From NCBI GenBank assembly GCA_949316235.1, contig OX438751.1, positions 20,708,801 to 20,772,800 on the forward strand: 64,000 nt of DNA. The letters are read 5' to 3'. Source of the DNA: Oegoconia quadripuncta (lineage: Eukaryota > Arthropoda > Insecta > Lepidoptera > Autostichidae). The position numbers and the translations under genes are program-made. Position 1 is the first letter of the stretch, and every line of letters starts with the position of its first letter. A model generated the notes under the pieces. The model had not been told where the DNA came from. It was given only the letters and a program-made list of their open reading frames with translations, and did no database searches. Shown here in pieces: positions 41,431 to 51,721 of this stretch.

Positions 41431-42099
41431 AAAGTTACCTATATTTTTTCATTGGCTGTTCCTATCTTTGTTTATGGTTAGCTAGTTAGATGAATTTTTT
41501 ATTTTATTTATTTATTATTTATTGCACACAAGAAAAAAAATATATGTGTTATAAACGTCGTTTTGTTGTCATTCGATGGGTTTTTAGCTATAGTTGGCAC
41601 ATGTACCTAATCTAAGGTTGGCACTATTTATCATATATATTCGTGGTTACTTGCCAGCCTTTTGAAAACATGAATGCTGTGACTGACTTCCCGAAGCTTT
41701 TCAGCAGATAGGGCTTAATTTTTTCAGCAATTTTGTTTTGTCAAGAATATTGCACATTACGTAATATCTTCATACAGATACAATAATCTTCGGTAATTTA
41801 AAAAAAATGTCGCACTACTTAGAAATTGTATAGATACTTTTACTTTAATACCCAATTCTACTTCTTAAATTAAAGCTAAATGCAACAGTATGAAATAATT
41901 CATAATAATATACGAGTATGTCAATTCCAAACCCGTAGACCGAGCTATTGTAATGTAGCTTTGCAAAGGACCTCGGGCTTGAGCTACATGTAGGGTTCTA
42001 AAATACCAACTAAGTCAAAATGATAAATAAAAAATAATTTAGGTAGATGCCTATACTCAACATATCGTAGAGCTTTATTTGAAAGAATTGACTTGACTT
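41431..42099. other. No recognised feature
   Basis: AT-rich with simple stretches. CCTTTGCAAAGCTACATTACAA at 41950-41975 (CGAGCTATTGTAATGTAGC, then CTTGAGCTACATG) forms weak inverted words. No gene. Confidence 0.35.
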
Positions 42100-43070
42100 C
42101 TTTCAGCATGTCAGTCGTCGAGGTAATCGCCGCTGCAATTATTGTCCAACAAAGCTAGGCGAGCTCCAAAATATTTCCATGCAATTAAATATTCATTATA
42201 GCAATGTTCGGCCTGCGGAGCCACATATTCTATCATTAAGGACGCACGAAGCATGTTTTTGAACGACAAAGCCGAAAACACCAAGCCTGCGGCTAAGCAA
42301 TTTGTATCAAACAATGCATACCTAAAAATAGAGAAACCGCATTTCCATATTCGGTTCGTCTTATTATCCCCATTGAAAATCTCCACGGAGATAATGGGAA
42401 TAAGATTTTCAAGACCTTCTAGCTAGATGATTAGTAACTGTGCCAAGGTTATAACATTTTGAGTGATGGGATTTGAGCGAAAAACCAATGGCGAATATGG
42501 GAAATTGATTCCCACTATTCCAGTAATGACGATTGTCAATGGGGGCAGATAGACCATGGAAGTGACGTCGTTAGTAGGTCCATTATATTATGTTACACAC
42601 ACCATTCCCATTATGCAGTTGCGAAAGATCGACTGTCCGAAATTAATTTTAACCGTGCAGTGAGCGGTGCGAGTCTTTCCCACGTTTTGAATTTGACACG
42701 ATGACTCTGACGCAAACCCCATGCTAATTGACGTTCACAATAGATGTTATCGGCCCGTCTTCACTCATAATTGCCTTAATAAGCGCCGTATAATCATAAT
42801 CAAATAGAATTACAAGCGGATTGAAACTGGACTTTTTATTGAGCCATTGTGAGGGAGCATCGGTAGATGATTGCCAATCAAGTTTTGTGTATTGGCCGGT
42901 GTTACGTATTGAGTAAAACACAATAGGTTCGTAATTGTTTCTAAAATGTGCGTCGCCGTGTGAAATCGGATTTTTTTGTAGATGTTTTTGTATGGCGCTG
43001 ACGACATCAAGAGTGAGGGCATGACGGATGTGCAGAGGACGGCTCTGCGGCTGAGCGGTCAACGACTTCG
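42100..43070. promoter_or_regulatory. Unique, balanced-composition block; possible enhancer or exon
   Basis: No repeat match, and composition is closer to even than in the surroundings. It has several homeodomain-type sites (GCTGCAATTATTGTCC, CATGCAATTAAATATTC, GGCAATTATGAG on the - strand). Two minus-strand frames cover it: 42111-42386 (91 codons) and 42724-43062 (112 codons, contains NPISHGDAHFRNNYEPIVF). I recognise neither protein, codon use does not settle the matter, and GTGACGTC-type elements are also present. A conserved noncoding element is my preferred reading. A real short gene cannot be excluded. Confidence 0.3.
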
Positions 43071-45024
43071 CCCCCTCCCACAGTACCCCCTAATTATCCT
43101 CTCCCCATTACGAAGCTAGGCTAGTTGCTGCGGTGTACTGCGGTTTTTGTTGAGATTTCCATCAAATGATTAAGTTTTACCTATTATAGAAAATTCGTCG
43201 ACATTTTAGTTTTGTGTGCAAAGTAGACATTACCTAAATAAAGTATCTACTCCTACTACGTTCTAATATTAACTAATTTTCGTTTTTCACACATTGCGTT
43301 CGCGTTGCAAGGAATTATTAAAATTCTTCGTCACGGTTCTAAGGAAATACTACGAATTTAACGAAGTTCAAAACTTTTGCGTGATGGAATTTTTTATAAA
43401 GCTCATCTGAGAAATGCGACTGGCAATGCACTTGGTGCGTCAACTCATTTAGCTTAGACAGACTATACCTTGCCAAGTATAAGTTGGCACCAGCATTGTT
43501 CTATCAACCGTCAAATAAACATTCGCAATAAGCGTTTCGCTTCTGTCCTCGTAATGCGGTCGTTTAAGATATGGAATCTTTCCCGAATATTACAATCTTG
43601 GGATTTTCAAATCAGGAGTGAATAAATATTTACTAGAGTCGTGTGCTTTGTCTTCGTTTACTTTATGACTTTTCACCAGTTCCATCGCATCTCCAGTTCG
43701 TCAAAAAAAACCGTCTGGTCTTGTTCCTCGTGGGCAAGAGTGGACAAGAGGGCAAATGGGAATTATGAAAAGGTGGATATAATGAAATGGTCAAAGTGGC
43801 GAAGTATATACACGCTTTATTTACACTAATGTAAACGGAAAATACAATGAGATTAAAGTGGATAACTAATTTAGAGACCTTTGATTTTGAATATCGAATC
43901 TATAGGAGCTTTAAAGTAGTCCTGTCATCACCTGTTAATGCACAGTTTTCCTTTTTTATTTTATTTAATGTTTGAAGTAGTATTTTAAAACTGTACCCAG
44001 TGTATAATTAGTTGTAACATTAAGCATCCAACCTATTGTTACATAAGTGTAATTGAATTGATGTTAATAACTATAAAATAACTCAATGTACTAAATGCCG
44101 CAAATGTATCTCTAAAATAATAAATAGTAAACGAAGATCTATGGTGTTATCTCCGTAGTTTTATGATGTTAGTTATTTAAAAAAATGCAATGTAGTAGCG
44201 TCATAGTGTGCCAAGGCACACATGACACCCTAAGGAACGCATGCGCTTCCCAGGCGCGCCGTGAGAAAGATTTCTATCCGTGGACGCCATTCATTTTTGT
44301 GCAAAAACCCGGACGCGTTCGGAAGCAGCGGAAAGGTCACACGAGAACTCACGGGTTAAATTAAAAAAAAAACGAGCAAGGGCGTGTCGGCCACGGGTAG
44401 TAATGTTCCGTAGTAAGAACGTCACAAAGTAATGTTCGTGGTTTAAGTAATGTAACTTCCTTACTCATGGACGTTTTATAAATAATAATCTATATGTGTA
44501 TCGGTTAACTAGCATCTATACTTTCTTTGCCTAGTTTAGGATACGATAATTTGTATAAGGGTCCGAAATATAGAAAAAAATGAAGTAGATACGAGAAATT
44601 TGTTTTAGGAATACGAAATAATAAATATTTAATAAAATATTTTATTTCACAATTTTGTAGACCTTATAAATTTGATTAATGGTGAGAATTTAATTTTAAA
44701 ATTTATGTCACTACATAGTAATCAATAAGTAAAAAAGTTGTAACATACATACGGAAATTATAAGGGCTCCTAGTTAGATTAGGGAACCCTAAAAAAGGGG
44801 AATACTACGAATTCATTACCGCGACGCGTCAGCATGGCTTTATTTATTATTATGAAGTTGCACCACGTTAAAAAAATCTTTATAAGTTAATGCAAAAATA
44901 TCTCGTAGTGCTAAGGTAAGGGTAAGGTAATTTGGGATATCTATAGTTGTTTTAATAGTAGTTACCTGACTACAATTTAGTATACTACAATTTTTTTTGG
45001 CACAGCGGGTTTGTGCTTTTTAAT
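43071..45024. other. Repeat-poor DNA, nothing assigned
   Basis: No SINE or LINE recognised until 45025. 44215-44410 is GC-moderate and unusual (AGTGTGCCAAGGCACACATG, a palindromic word; CAGGCGCGCCGTGAG) but without partner sequences. An A-rich tract follows at 44362. Confidence 0.35.
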
Positions 45025-45291
45025 AAATAAATATCCTTAGACATACTACAGCTCCGTCTAGTTCCACAGTAAGCAACTATAGGCTTGTGTTGTGGATACC
45101 AGATGGTTGATATACTACATAAATATTTTTTTTTGTAAATAAATACTTATTATAAATGAAAACATCCTTAACTCTGCTACACATGTCCGTATTCATCACA
45201 CAAACATATACCCCTAGCGGGATTCGAACCCGCAACCTTTTGGTATATTGATCAGAGTTGCTAACCACTACCCAAACAGGTCGTCATACAA
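45025..45291 (-). repeat. SINE family B, full-length
   Basis: On the - strand: GACGACCTGTTTGGGTAGTGG head, perfect B box GGGTTCGAATCCC, CTAGGGGTATATG, TGATGAATACGGACATGTG and the 3' end AGACGGAGCTGTAGTATG. It is directly followed by family E, so the two SINEs abut head to head. Confidence 0.85.
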
Positions 45292-45297
45292 TTGAAG

Positions 45298-45600
45298 ATG
45301 CACTCGTGATGCAGTCGCATTCGCTAATTCGTTTTCGATTAGCGAAGTTAAGCAATGTCTGGCGCGGTCCTGGGATGGGTGACCACTAGTGGCATTTTAA
45401 TATAAGTGTTCCCGTGCTTCGGAGGCCACTTTAAGTAGTCGGTGGCTAACAGGGATGGTTTAAATACACTGTCAGGTGGCCACTAGTCTGACACAATCCG
45501 CATTGGGCCCGCGTGGTTATGGCCCATACCATCTCCCAGTGAGAGGAGGCTGTGCCCCAACAGTGGGGACGTGTGGGGCTATCGATGAAGTGAAGATGAA
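45298..45600 (+). repeat. 5S rRNA-derived SINE (family E), most complete copy
   Basis: The head at 45310-45425 resembles the 3' two-thirds of 5S rRNA: AGCGAAGTTAAGCAATGTC, TGGCGCGGTCCTGGGATGGG, TGACCAC and GTTCCCGTGCTTCGGAGG. This covers the internal control region used by TFIIIA and polymerase III. The body (GTGGCCACTAGTCTGACAC, TATGGCCCATACCATCTCC, GAGAGGAGGCTGTGCCCC) is not 5S. It ends near GAAGTGAAGATG. This head plus body arrangement defines a SINE3-like element. Related pieces are at 39891 (head), 420 (body, -) and 12192. Confidence 0.8.
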
Positions 45601-45689
45601 ATTGAAAGTAGAAATTCGGTCATCATGAACAAGAAACTGTTTTGGAAGACAGGCGACTATCAATCAACCATAAATATGTACACACAATT

Positions 45690-45714
45690 GCACACGCGCA
45701 CGCACACACACACA

Positions 45715-45781
<67 letters not shown>

Positions 45782-45788
45782 ACACAAA
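45690..45788. repeat. (CA)n microsatellite
   Basis: About 95 bp of CA units with a few CG and CC interruptions at the left (CACGCGCACGCACAC). The long pure stretch suggests high polymorphism. Confidence 0.95.
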
Positions 45789-46287
45789 TACTTTGTGTAA
45801 CTTATATCTTATAAATAACTCTAACTTACAAACAATATGTGTTTTAAATTAAATTCTTAACCAGCCTTTAACTTAACTACTTATGTGTCCAATACAGGAA
45901 GAGCGGGGACTCCTATCACAAGTATATTCTATAACTTAAAAGGAGCTCCTCAGCTAAAATTTTATGTATTAGGCTTAAGCTATGAAATAAATATTTTGTA
46001 TTTTGTATATTTTGTATTTTTTAATATTAGTGCTAGACAAGACTACGGACTTTTAATAACTATTTAAGGATTTAAAAAACGAAAAACTCATCAGCATACT
46101 CGTATTTAGTACTTTGCAAGCGCCATGTTAGATTTTTTACCATAAATGACGCTCTAGAGATTAACGAATGGTTCGACACCTTGCTCTTCAAAATCGGTTG
46201 AGCCCTTTAGGCTACAGGAGATATAACATAAAGAAATTTACATGCTGTTCGGTAAAAATGCTCTACGAGTGCTAAACATTTATCTCG
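45789..46287. other. Decayed repeat at right, otherwise nothing recognised
   Basis: 46110-46260 (GCGCCATGTTAGATTTTTTACC, CTTCAAAATCGGTTGAGCCC) resembles 16385-16480. No gene. Confidence 0.35.
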
Positions 46288-46352
46288 CTAGGAATCGAAC
46301 CCGCGACCGTTTTATGAACCCTATGTTGCTTACATTAAACCACGGAGGTAAT
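46288..46352 (-). repeat. SINE family A, head-only fragment
   Basis: CTAGGAATCGAACCCGCGACC, CCCTATGTTGCTTACATT and AAACCACGGAGG are the reversed tRNA-like head (B box GGGTTCGATTCC). The body is absent, which is unusual since most partial copies have lost the head instead. Confidence 0.65.
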
Positions 46353-46644
46353 TAGTGAAGAAAAGACCCGTATGTTACCTAATTAACACTTCAACACATC
46401 AATTACTTACCTATGATATAACTGACTGCTTGGCGATGACTGCCATAAAGAGAAATACCTACATGTGTGTTGGTTAGTGTGCAAACACCATACTCAATGG
46501 GTGGTCGTAATTTTAAAACACTAACAATATTCCTCCAATGATAATTATACAATTTGTACGTTTATTTCCCTGTTGCAACCTCTTTGTCACGAAAGTCTGA
46601 CGAAAAACGACAAGTGTCATTTGTTTGCAGCGGTGTGTGAGAGA

Positions 46645-46965
46645 ACCGCCTCCGTGGCTCAATGTAAACAACATTGGGTTTACGATTCGGAGGTCTCGGG
46701 TTCGATCCCCAGCGGGGTACATGTTTAGTACTCGGTTTGGTTGGTGGTAGGGCATTTTAAATGTCCGCCTGGCTAGCTACCACCATCTTATCTAAATCTA
46801 CCGCCAAGCAGCAATGTTAATATCATTGTTGTGTTCCGGTTGTCAGAGATAAGATAGCCAGTCCTCCAAATGTGTTGGGTACGCTTCCACCTTCGACATC
46901 ATCTTCACTTAACATCAGGTGTGATTGAGGTCAAGTACCAATCCGTTGTGCATAAAAAAAAAAGA
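46645..46965 (+). repeat. SINE family A, full-length reference copy
   Basis: CCGCCTCCGTGGCTCAATG, GGGTTCGATCCCCAGCGGGG, CTCGGTTTGGTTGGTGGTAG, CTGGCTAGCTACCACCATC, TTCCGGTTGTCAGAGATAAG, CTTCACTTAACATCAGGTG and an A-rich tail. The only large gap is the lost GTTTCCGGGTCA piece near 46880. Confidence 0.9.
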
Positions 46966-47850
46966 AAAGAAAAGTGTGTCCAGTCTTTGTCTCAATAATG
47001 CGTGGTCCGATTTGAGAGCGGTTTTTTATATTTAAGGACGGGAATATACGTCAGATTTTGTTTCCGATTGTCTAGACTATCGTACTCACTCGATACACTT
47101 CCGATATTTTTCGTCAGACTTTTTCTGAATTCAGTCGTTCTTGATAATATATTATCTCAAGTGCTTGCATGCGGAGCGGAAAGAAAAAATCGACGGCGAA
47201 TTACTGTTACTTAACCTATAAGCGGTACACCCGACTTTCAACTCTCAATTGTAATGATTATAGAGTTCCAATTCCTTTGGACTGTGTTTGAACTTGTTCT
47301 CTATTAAATTCCGCATCCAATAATGTGCGCCATGTCATGTTAGCTATGATATTTAGTCTGTATTTGCGAAAATATTTTTTTTCTCTGTGGGTGGGAGTAT
47401 AGGCATAGAATTCCAACTACTGTTTTTTATTAGAACAGGCTTAGGAACCTGGCCATAGAGCTTCCAATTCTCATAACAATTTATTGAATTACCCGTTTTT
47501 TTAAGAAAAACATGAAATAAATCTGTACTTTCCGTAAAAATACCAATTATATTGTGGATATAGGTATACCTACATATTACAACACGTAACATTTTTCTGA
47601 TTTTTTGTATTATAGCTGTAGTAGTGTTCATTCATTATATCCATAGATAATATATTCCCATAGCTATAGCTTTTCACAGATTACAAATACACCCAGTAGA
47701 AGAGTATCTATAAACGTTTTTAACACCGCAGGTATTTTCGAAAATTTGACAGGCGCGCCGAGATACTTGACCCGCGGAATTATAAAAAGGAAAGAGAGGA
47801 CACAGAGGTTAATGCATTTTACTTTCTCTCTTAATTTAAGAGCTATGCTC
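46966..47850. other. Mostly unclassified; weak repeat at left
   Basis: 47035-47110 (GGGAATATACGTCAGATTTT) matches, in reverse, the end of the minisatellite-bearing segment at 49285-49310 (AAAATCTGACTTATATTCCC). The two may be ends of one repeat family. The remainder is unique. Confidence 0.35.
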
Positions 47851-47853
47851 TTG

Positions 47854-48731
47854 CATGGACTTATTATTTAAACAGGACTGAGTACTCGCCGCTGAAAAAC
47901 GAGCCGAGCAGGATGTGTAACGTAGAGGCCGTTTGTCTCTGTCTAACAGGGTGACCACAATATATTTGTTACTTGGGACAAATGTTGTAATAAAATATTT
48001 GTCAAAAAATTTGGCGTTTTGACATTAGCCGGCGTGAGCCATTTATTTCGCATTTCTTCATTTTTTGGGAAACTGCAATAATAGTACAACAGTCAGGACC
48101 CTAATCAATCACACATATTTCACATATTTCGACTCATTTCAAGAATTCATGGGCATCCTACTTCTTTGATTTACAAAAATATTATTTTTAGCTTACCTGT
48201 GGAAAGATATGTTGCAACCACCATAGGATTCACTTGGGTAAGTATAAACGCAACACTTTTTCACCATTTTACTCCTTTTACTTGTTATAATATAACAAAT
48301 ACTTTAAAAAACTTTTAATGCAAAGAAAATTCAAAATCACACCGAACCGCCATGACATGACATGCTTTTCAGGGTTACCATAAAAATAACAAAATCGAAA
48401 TAAAAATGTATGTTTTCTGTTTGATTTAAGAATATATGAAAAGAAATTAATGCGAATGTTATTTGTTTATTTATAATTGTTAAAATAACATAAAAATATA
48501 AGTGTTTCAATGGAATTTTTGAGTAGCCAAAACTGTTGATCATAATCATTTTTTTTGCTGGCAAGATGTAAGAACGAGACACACGGCCTCCGTTATTTAT
48601 ATCTCTCTCGGCTCGGATTTGCCTTTGTGTATGGTGCATCCAATTTAATACCTTATTGCGTTGACATAGTGATCATTTTCCTAAATGATTCTTTTGATAG
48701 TTATCAGTCCTGTTTAAATAATAAGTCCATG
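47854..48731. repeat. Inverted duplication with a perfect 28-nt terminal match
   Basis: 47854-47881 (starts CATGGACTTATTATTTAAAC, ends CAGGACTGA) is exactly repeated in inverted orientation at 48704-48731. Further in, GAGCCGAGCAGG ... GAGGCCGTTTGTCTC (47899-47940) faces a diverged partner at 48570-48612 (CACACGGCCTCCG ... CTCGGCTCG). The right arm has an extra ~65 bp. The middle (47950-48550) has no coding. Confidence 0.65.
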
Positions 48732-48739
48732 TGCTCTTG

Positions 48740-49140
48740 TCGGTGGAGTCCTCTCATGACTCCATAAAGAGGAATATTGTGTGGCGGCTCCCCATTGGCC
48801 TTCCACACCGCAGTTCCGCAGCCGATGTTACTCACCTACCTGGTGACACTGGTGCCTGGCACCAGGGGAATGATTATTTTAGTGGCGGCATTGTCTCGCC
48901 ACGTCACAAGATCGTCTTCGGATATTGTAGCTTTTTATAGAGGAGCCCGTCCCATCGGGCTCCCCACCACATCTTGTACCTTACCGATGTTTGATCGGAG
49001 ACTGCTGCTGCAGCTAATCACCATAACATAACGCATTTTACTTATTGCTCACAAAAAAATGAAAATTGAAAATATTTGCTCGTGTTGACGTGAAAGAAGG
49101 AAAAGCCGGTAATAAAATCGTAAACACCTCGGCGGTGTTT
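48740..49140. other. GC-moderate segment of unknown origin
   Basis: GGTGACACTGGTGCCTGGCACCAGG (48841-48865) contains a strong hairpin (TGGTGCC/GGCACCA), and GAGCCCGTCCCATCGGGCTC (48943-48962) contains another (GAGCCCG/CGGGCTC). It looks like a structured repeat, but I found no second copy in the window. Confidence 0.35.
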
Positions 49141-49153
49141 CCGACTTGGATGT

Positions 49154-49283
49154 CCGATCCGACTATCGGATCCGACTATCGGATCCGACTATCGGATCCG
49201 ACGTGTATTGAATGTTCAAACAAAACAATGGCTCCAATGCCTTCCGATGGTCGGATCAGACTATCGGATCCGACTATCTGATG
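49154..49283. repeat. 13-bp minisatellite (CGGATCCGACTAT)
   Basis: About 3.7 head-to-tail units of CGGATCCGACTAT at 49154-49202, then a second cluster of ~2.5 units at 49250-49283. Each unit contains the palindrome CGGATCCG. Such arrays often sit at the ends of DNA transposons as binding sites, but no transposon is defined here. Confidence 0.75.
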
Positions 49284-49570
49284 GAAAAATCTGACTTATA
49301 TTCCCAGCCTTAGATGAAAGGGGAATGGTTCTTAGCGTTGTATGGTTAAAATCGGCTCAGCCGTTTCGAAAATAATTAACTTGTCATAAAAGTGTTTTGT
49401 GTCTGGATGATGTTATTAGGTTTCTTTGGGGTTTTCTAAATTTTCAATTTAGGTTATTAACAGTTTCTTTTAGTAAGAAAGTGTTTTTTCTTCACCTCGT
49501 TAATTTCATAAGATCCAATGGGAATGGGCATGAAGTGTACTTATTCTAATTTAATCGTATTACTATTTTA

Positions 49571-49990
49571 TTTAGAGGATTAATTCTGTGTAGTGGCGCC
49601 CTCTTTGGATAAATTAAGATTTCCTTTTAATCGACTTCAAAAAAGGAGGAGGTTCTGTATTCGATTTGATTCGATTTATTAAATACAGAATAAATCAATT
49701 AATTGCAATGACCTGCACTCGCGGCGCCTAAAAGCTAATATAAATATAAATAATACCTAAATAACTTTGATGGGGGTTTTTTGTCCAGAATTCGAAGAAG
49801 TGGTCATTTTTATTTATAATTTTAAATTCTCGAAAATAGCCGTAAATAAAGCTATTTAGGTATTTTTTATAATTTCTTTATTAGGCTTCTCGAGTGCAGA
49901 TCAGGGATATTTTTTTGATTTATTCTGTAATTAAAATGCTTAATTTATCCAACGAGGGCGCTACTGGACGGATTAAGCCCTCTTAACCTA
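49571..49990. mobile_element. MITE-3, fold-back element with a small internal insertion
   Basis: The left arm (GAGGATTAATTCTG, GTGGCGCCCTCTTTGG, ATAAATTAAG, then ACAGAATAAATCAA, CTGCACTCGCGGCGCC, AATACCTAAATAACTTT) is repeated in inverted order on the right (AAAGCTATTTAGGTATT, GAGTGCAG, TTGATTTATTCTGT, CTTAATTTATCCAACG, AGGGCGCTACTGG). The left arm carries an extra ~55 bp including the CGACTTCAAAAAAGGAGG repeat phrase (49630-49690). No transposase. Confidence 0.65.
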
Positions 49991-51411
49991 CAGTAGAAAA
50001 TTATAGGTCTCTACGAGGCGGGCCTGCTTGTCTTTAAAATTAGAATTTTCATTGCTTTTAGTGATATCTCAAGTTTGAAATCTTAGTACCTACCTAAGTA
50101 GTATACCTACTAAAAAGCTAAAACATTATTAAACATGTGGTGCAAAATAGAAGATTGCACGGAAATGTGTAACAGTAGCGATTGTTGTGGTAATATCTCA
50201 TCTGTAACAAATCGTTTATAGTTTTGTAACGTTATAGTAACGTTGCAATAACAATCGTTAGTCTGTGCTTAACAACCTTTAGGGTAACAGTTACTCTTTA
50301 ATAGGTACGTATTACAATAGCTCAATAGCGTATCAGTGGAATGTATCGCCGACTCATTACGCCCGCGGACAAAGCTTGCGAGGATTTACGAACAATCGGC
50401 CGGCGCGCGCGCATCCCATAGAGTAGAAATTAAGTGCGCTTCTCAAAAATGTATTTGTGGTATTAACCTGAGTGTCATGAATGTAATCAGTTAGTTTCAG
50501 ACCCTCAGTCAAGATACGGTTTCGTCATCAATTTGTTTAACAAGATACAGTTGGTTGACTTGATATCACAGTGGAATCCATCCACATTAACAGCCTATAA
50601 AAGTTCACTAATGGAAGCCTCTCCTTTATTTTTTCGCTTTCCATGGGGATTCGCCCTAATCACCTCGGTGAGCAGGTTCTTGGGAACTGCTGCTGCCCTC
50701 ATTGGGAGAGGCTGCTGCCCTCATGCATGGTGTATTCCTAATATACTATTAGCCCTTTAGTCGCCCTTTACGACACCCATGGGAAGAGACAGGTTTCTAC
50801 TGTACTCAACACCTTTAATTCAATATTAATCCTGCGTCAAGCACCTTTGTTTACTACTTGTTTTGTTTAGAGTGCTATGTTTTCTTTTCTTTTATAAAAT
50901 AATAACCTACCACCTTCAGCCCCATAGTAAAAGATGATTTAATCATTTGTTTCCATTGGTGTTACTCAATTTTTTAATTTATAGATAGCATCCAGTAGAT
51001 CTCACTGCATTCATATTTCCCGTAGCACTGCGCGGCCAGCTTGCACTGGTAGTGTTACCGTCAACAATTGTTCTCCCGAACAAAATAAAATATTCATTTT
51101 TTTTTATATAACTGACTGAATACGCGTCTCTAACCCTAGGATTGTCACTATCGCAAGATCTCGCCAACAATAGCTCAGAACGAGGTGCCGACTGCACAAT
51201 AGCTTACTGAGAGATATGTCTCGGCGTTCAGTTTGCTCGAGGCGTACTCAACAGTTACAATTGCGGTGGTATTAAACGATAATGGATCTATAAATTTCAA
51301 TTTTGATTTAATGGTATGGAAGTAGCTTATGCATCATTAACTGAAGTAAAACAAATAAGTATTTAGGTGAGAATATATTTAAACAAAATGATGTATTGTT
51401 TACTGAACCGT
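49991..51411. other. Mostly unique; small GC-rich patch and repeat G start
   Basis: 50365-50420 has a CpG cluster (AATCGGCCGGCGCGCGCGCATCCC). 50755-50800 (TTAGTCGCCCTTTACGACACCC) is the reversed start of repeat family G. A 75-codon + frame at 50533-50760 has no domain. Nothing supports a gene. Confidence 0.35.
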
Positions 51412-51721
51412 TTATTGTATTGTATTGTATTGTATTTATTCGTCAACAATGTCATTGTGTTCGAAATTATATAACATAAAAACATGAAATCAAATTATAA
51501 AATATGGAATAACTTATCAATAACTAGGATTAATTTATAAAATTATGGAATAAATTATAAAACATAGTCTAATTGCATCAGTACAAAAACATAAAATCTA
51601 ATTATAAGCACAACATTAATCATATTAAAAGTCACCTAACAATACATAAAATAACTAATATGAAAACATTCAATTTTAATAAAGTAAATAGTCAAATATT
51701 ATTATAAATCAGTCAATGTAT

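Noticed and set aside
45310..45425. 5S rRNA gene
   Set aside because: Only the 3' two-thirds resembles 5S, with deletions, and it is fused to a SINE body that also occurs alone.
45625..45852. 75-codon frame with a Thr-His repeat
   Set aside because: It is the translation of the (CA)n microsatellite.
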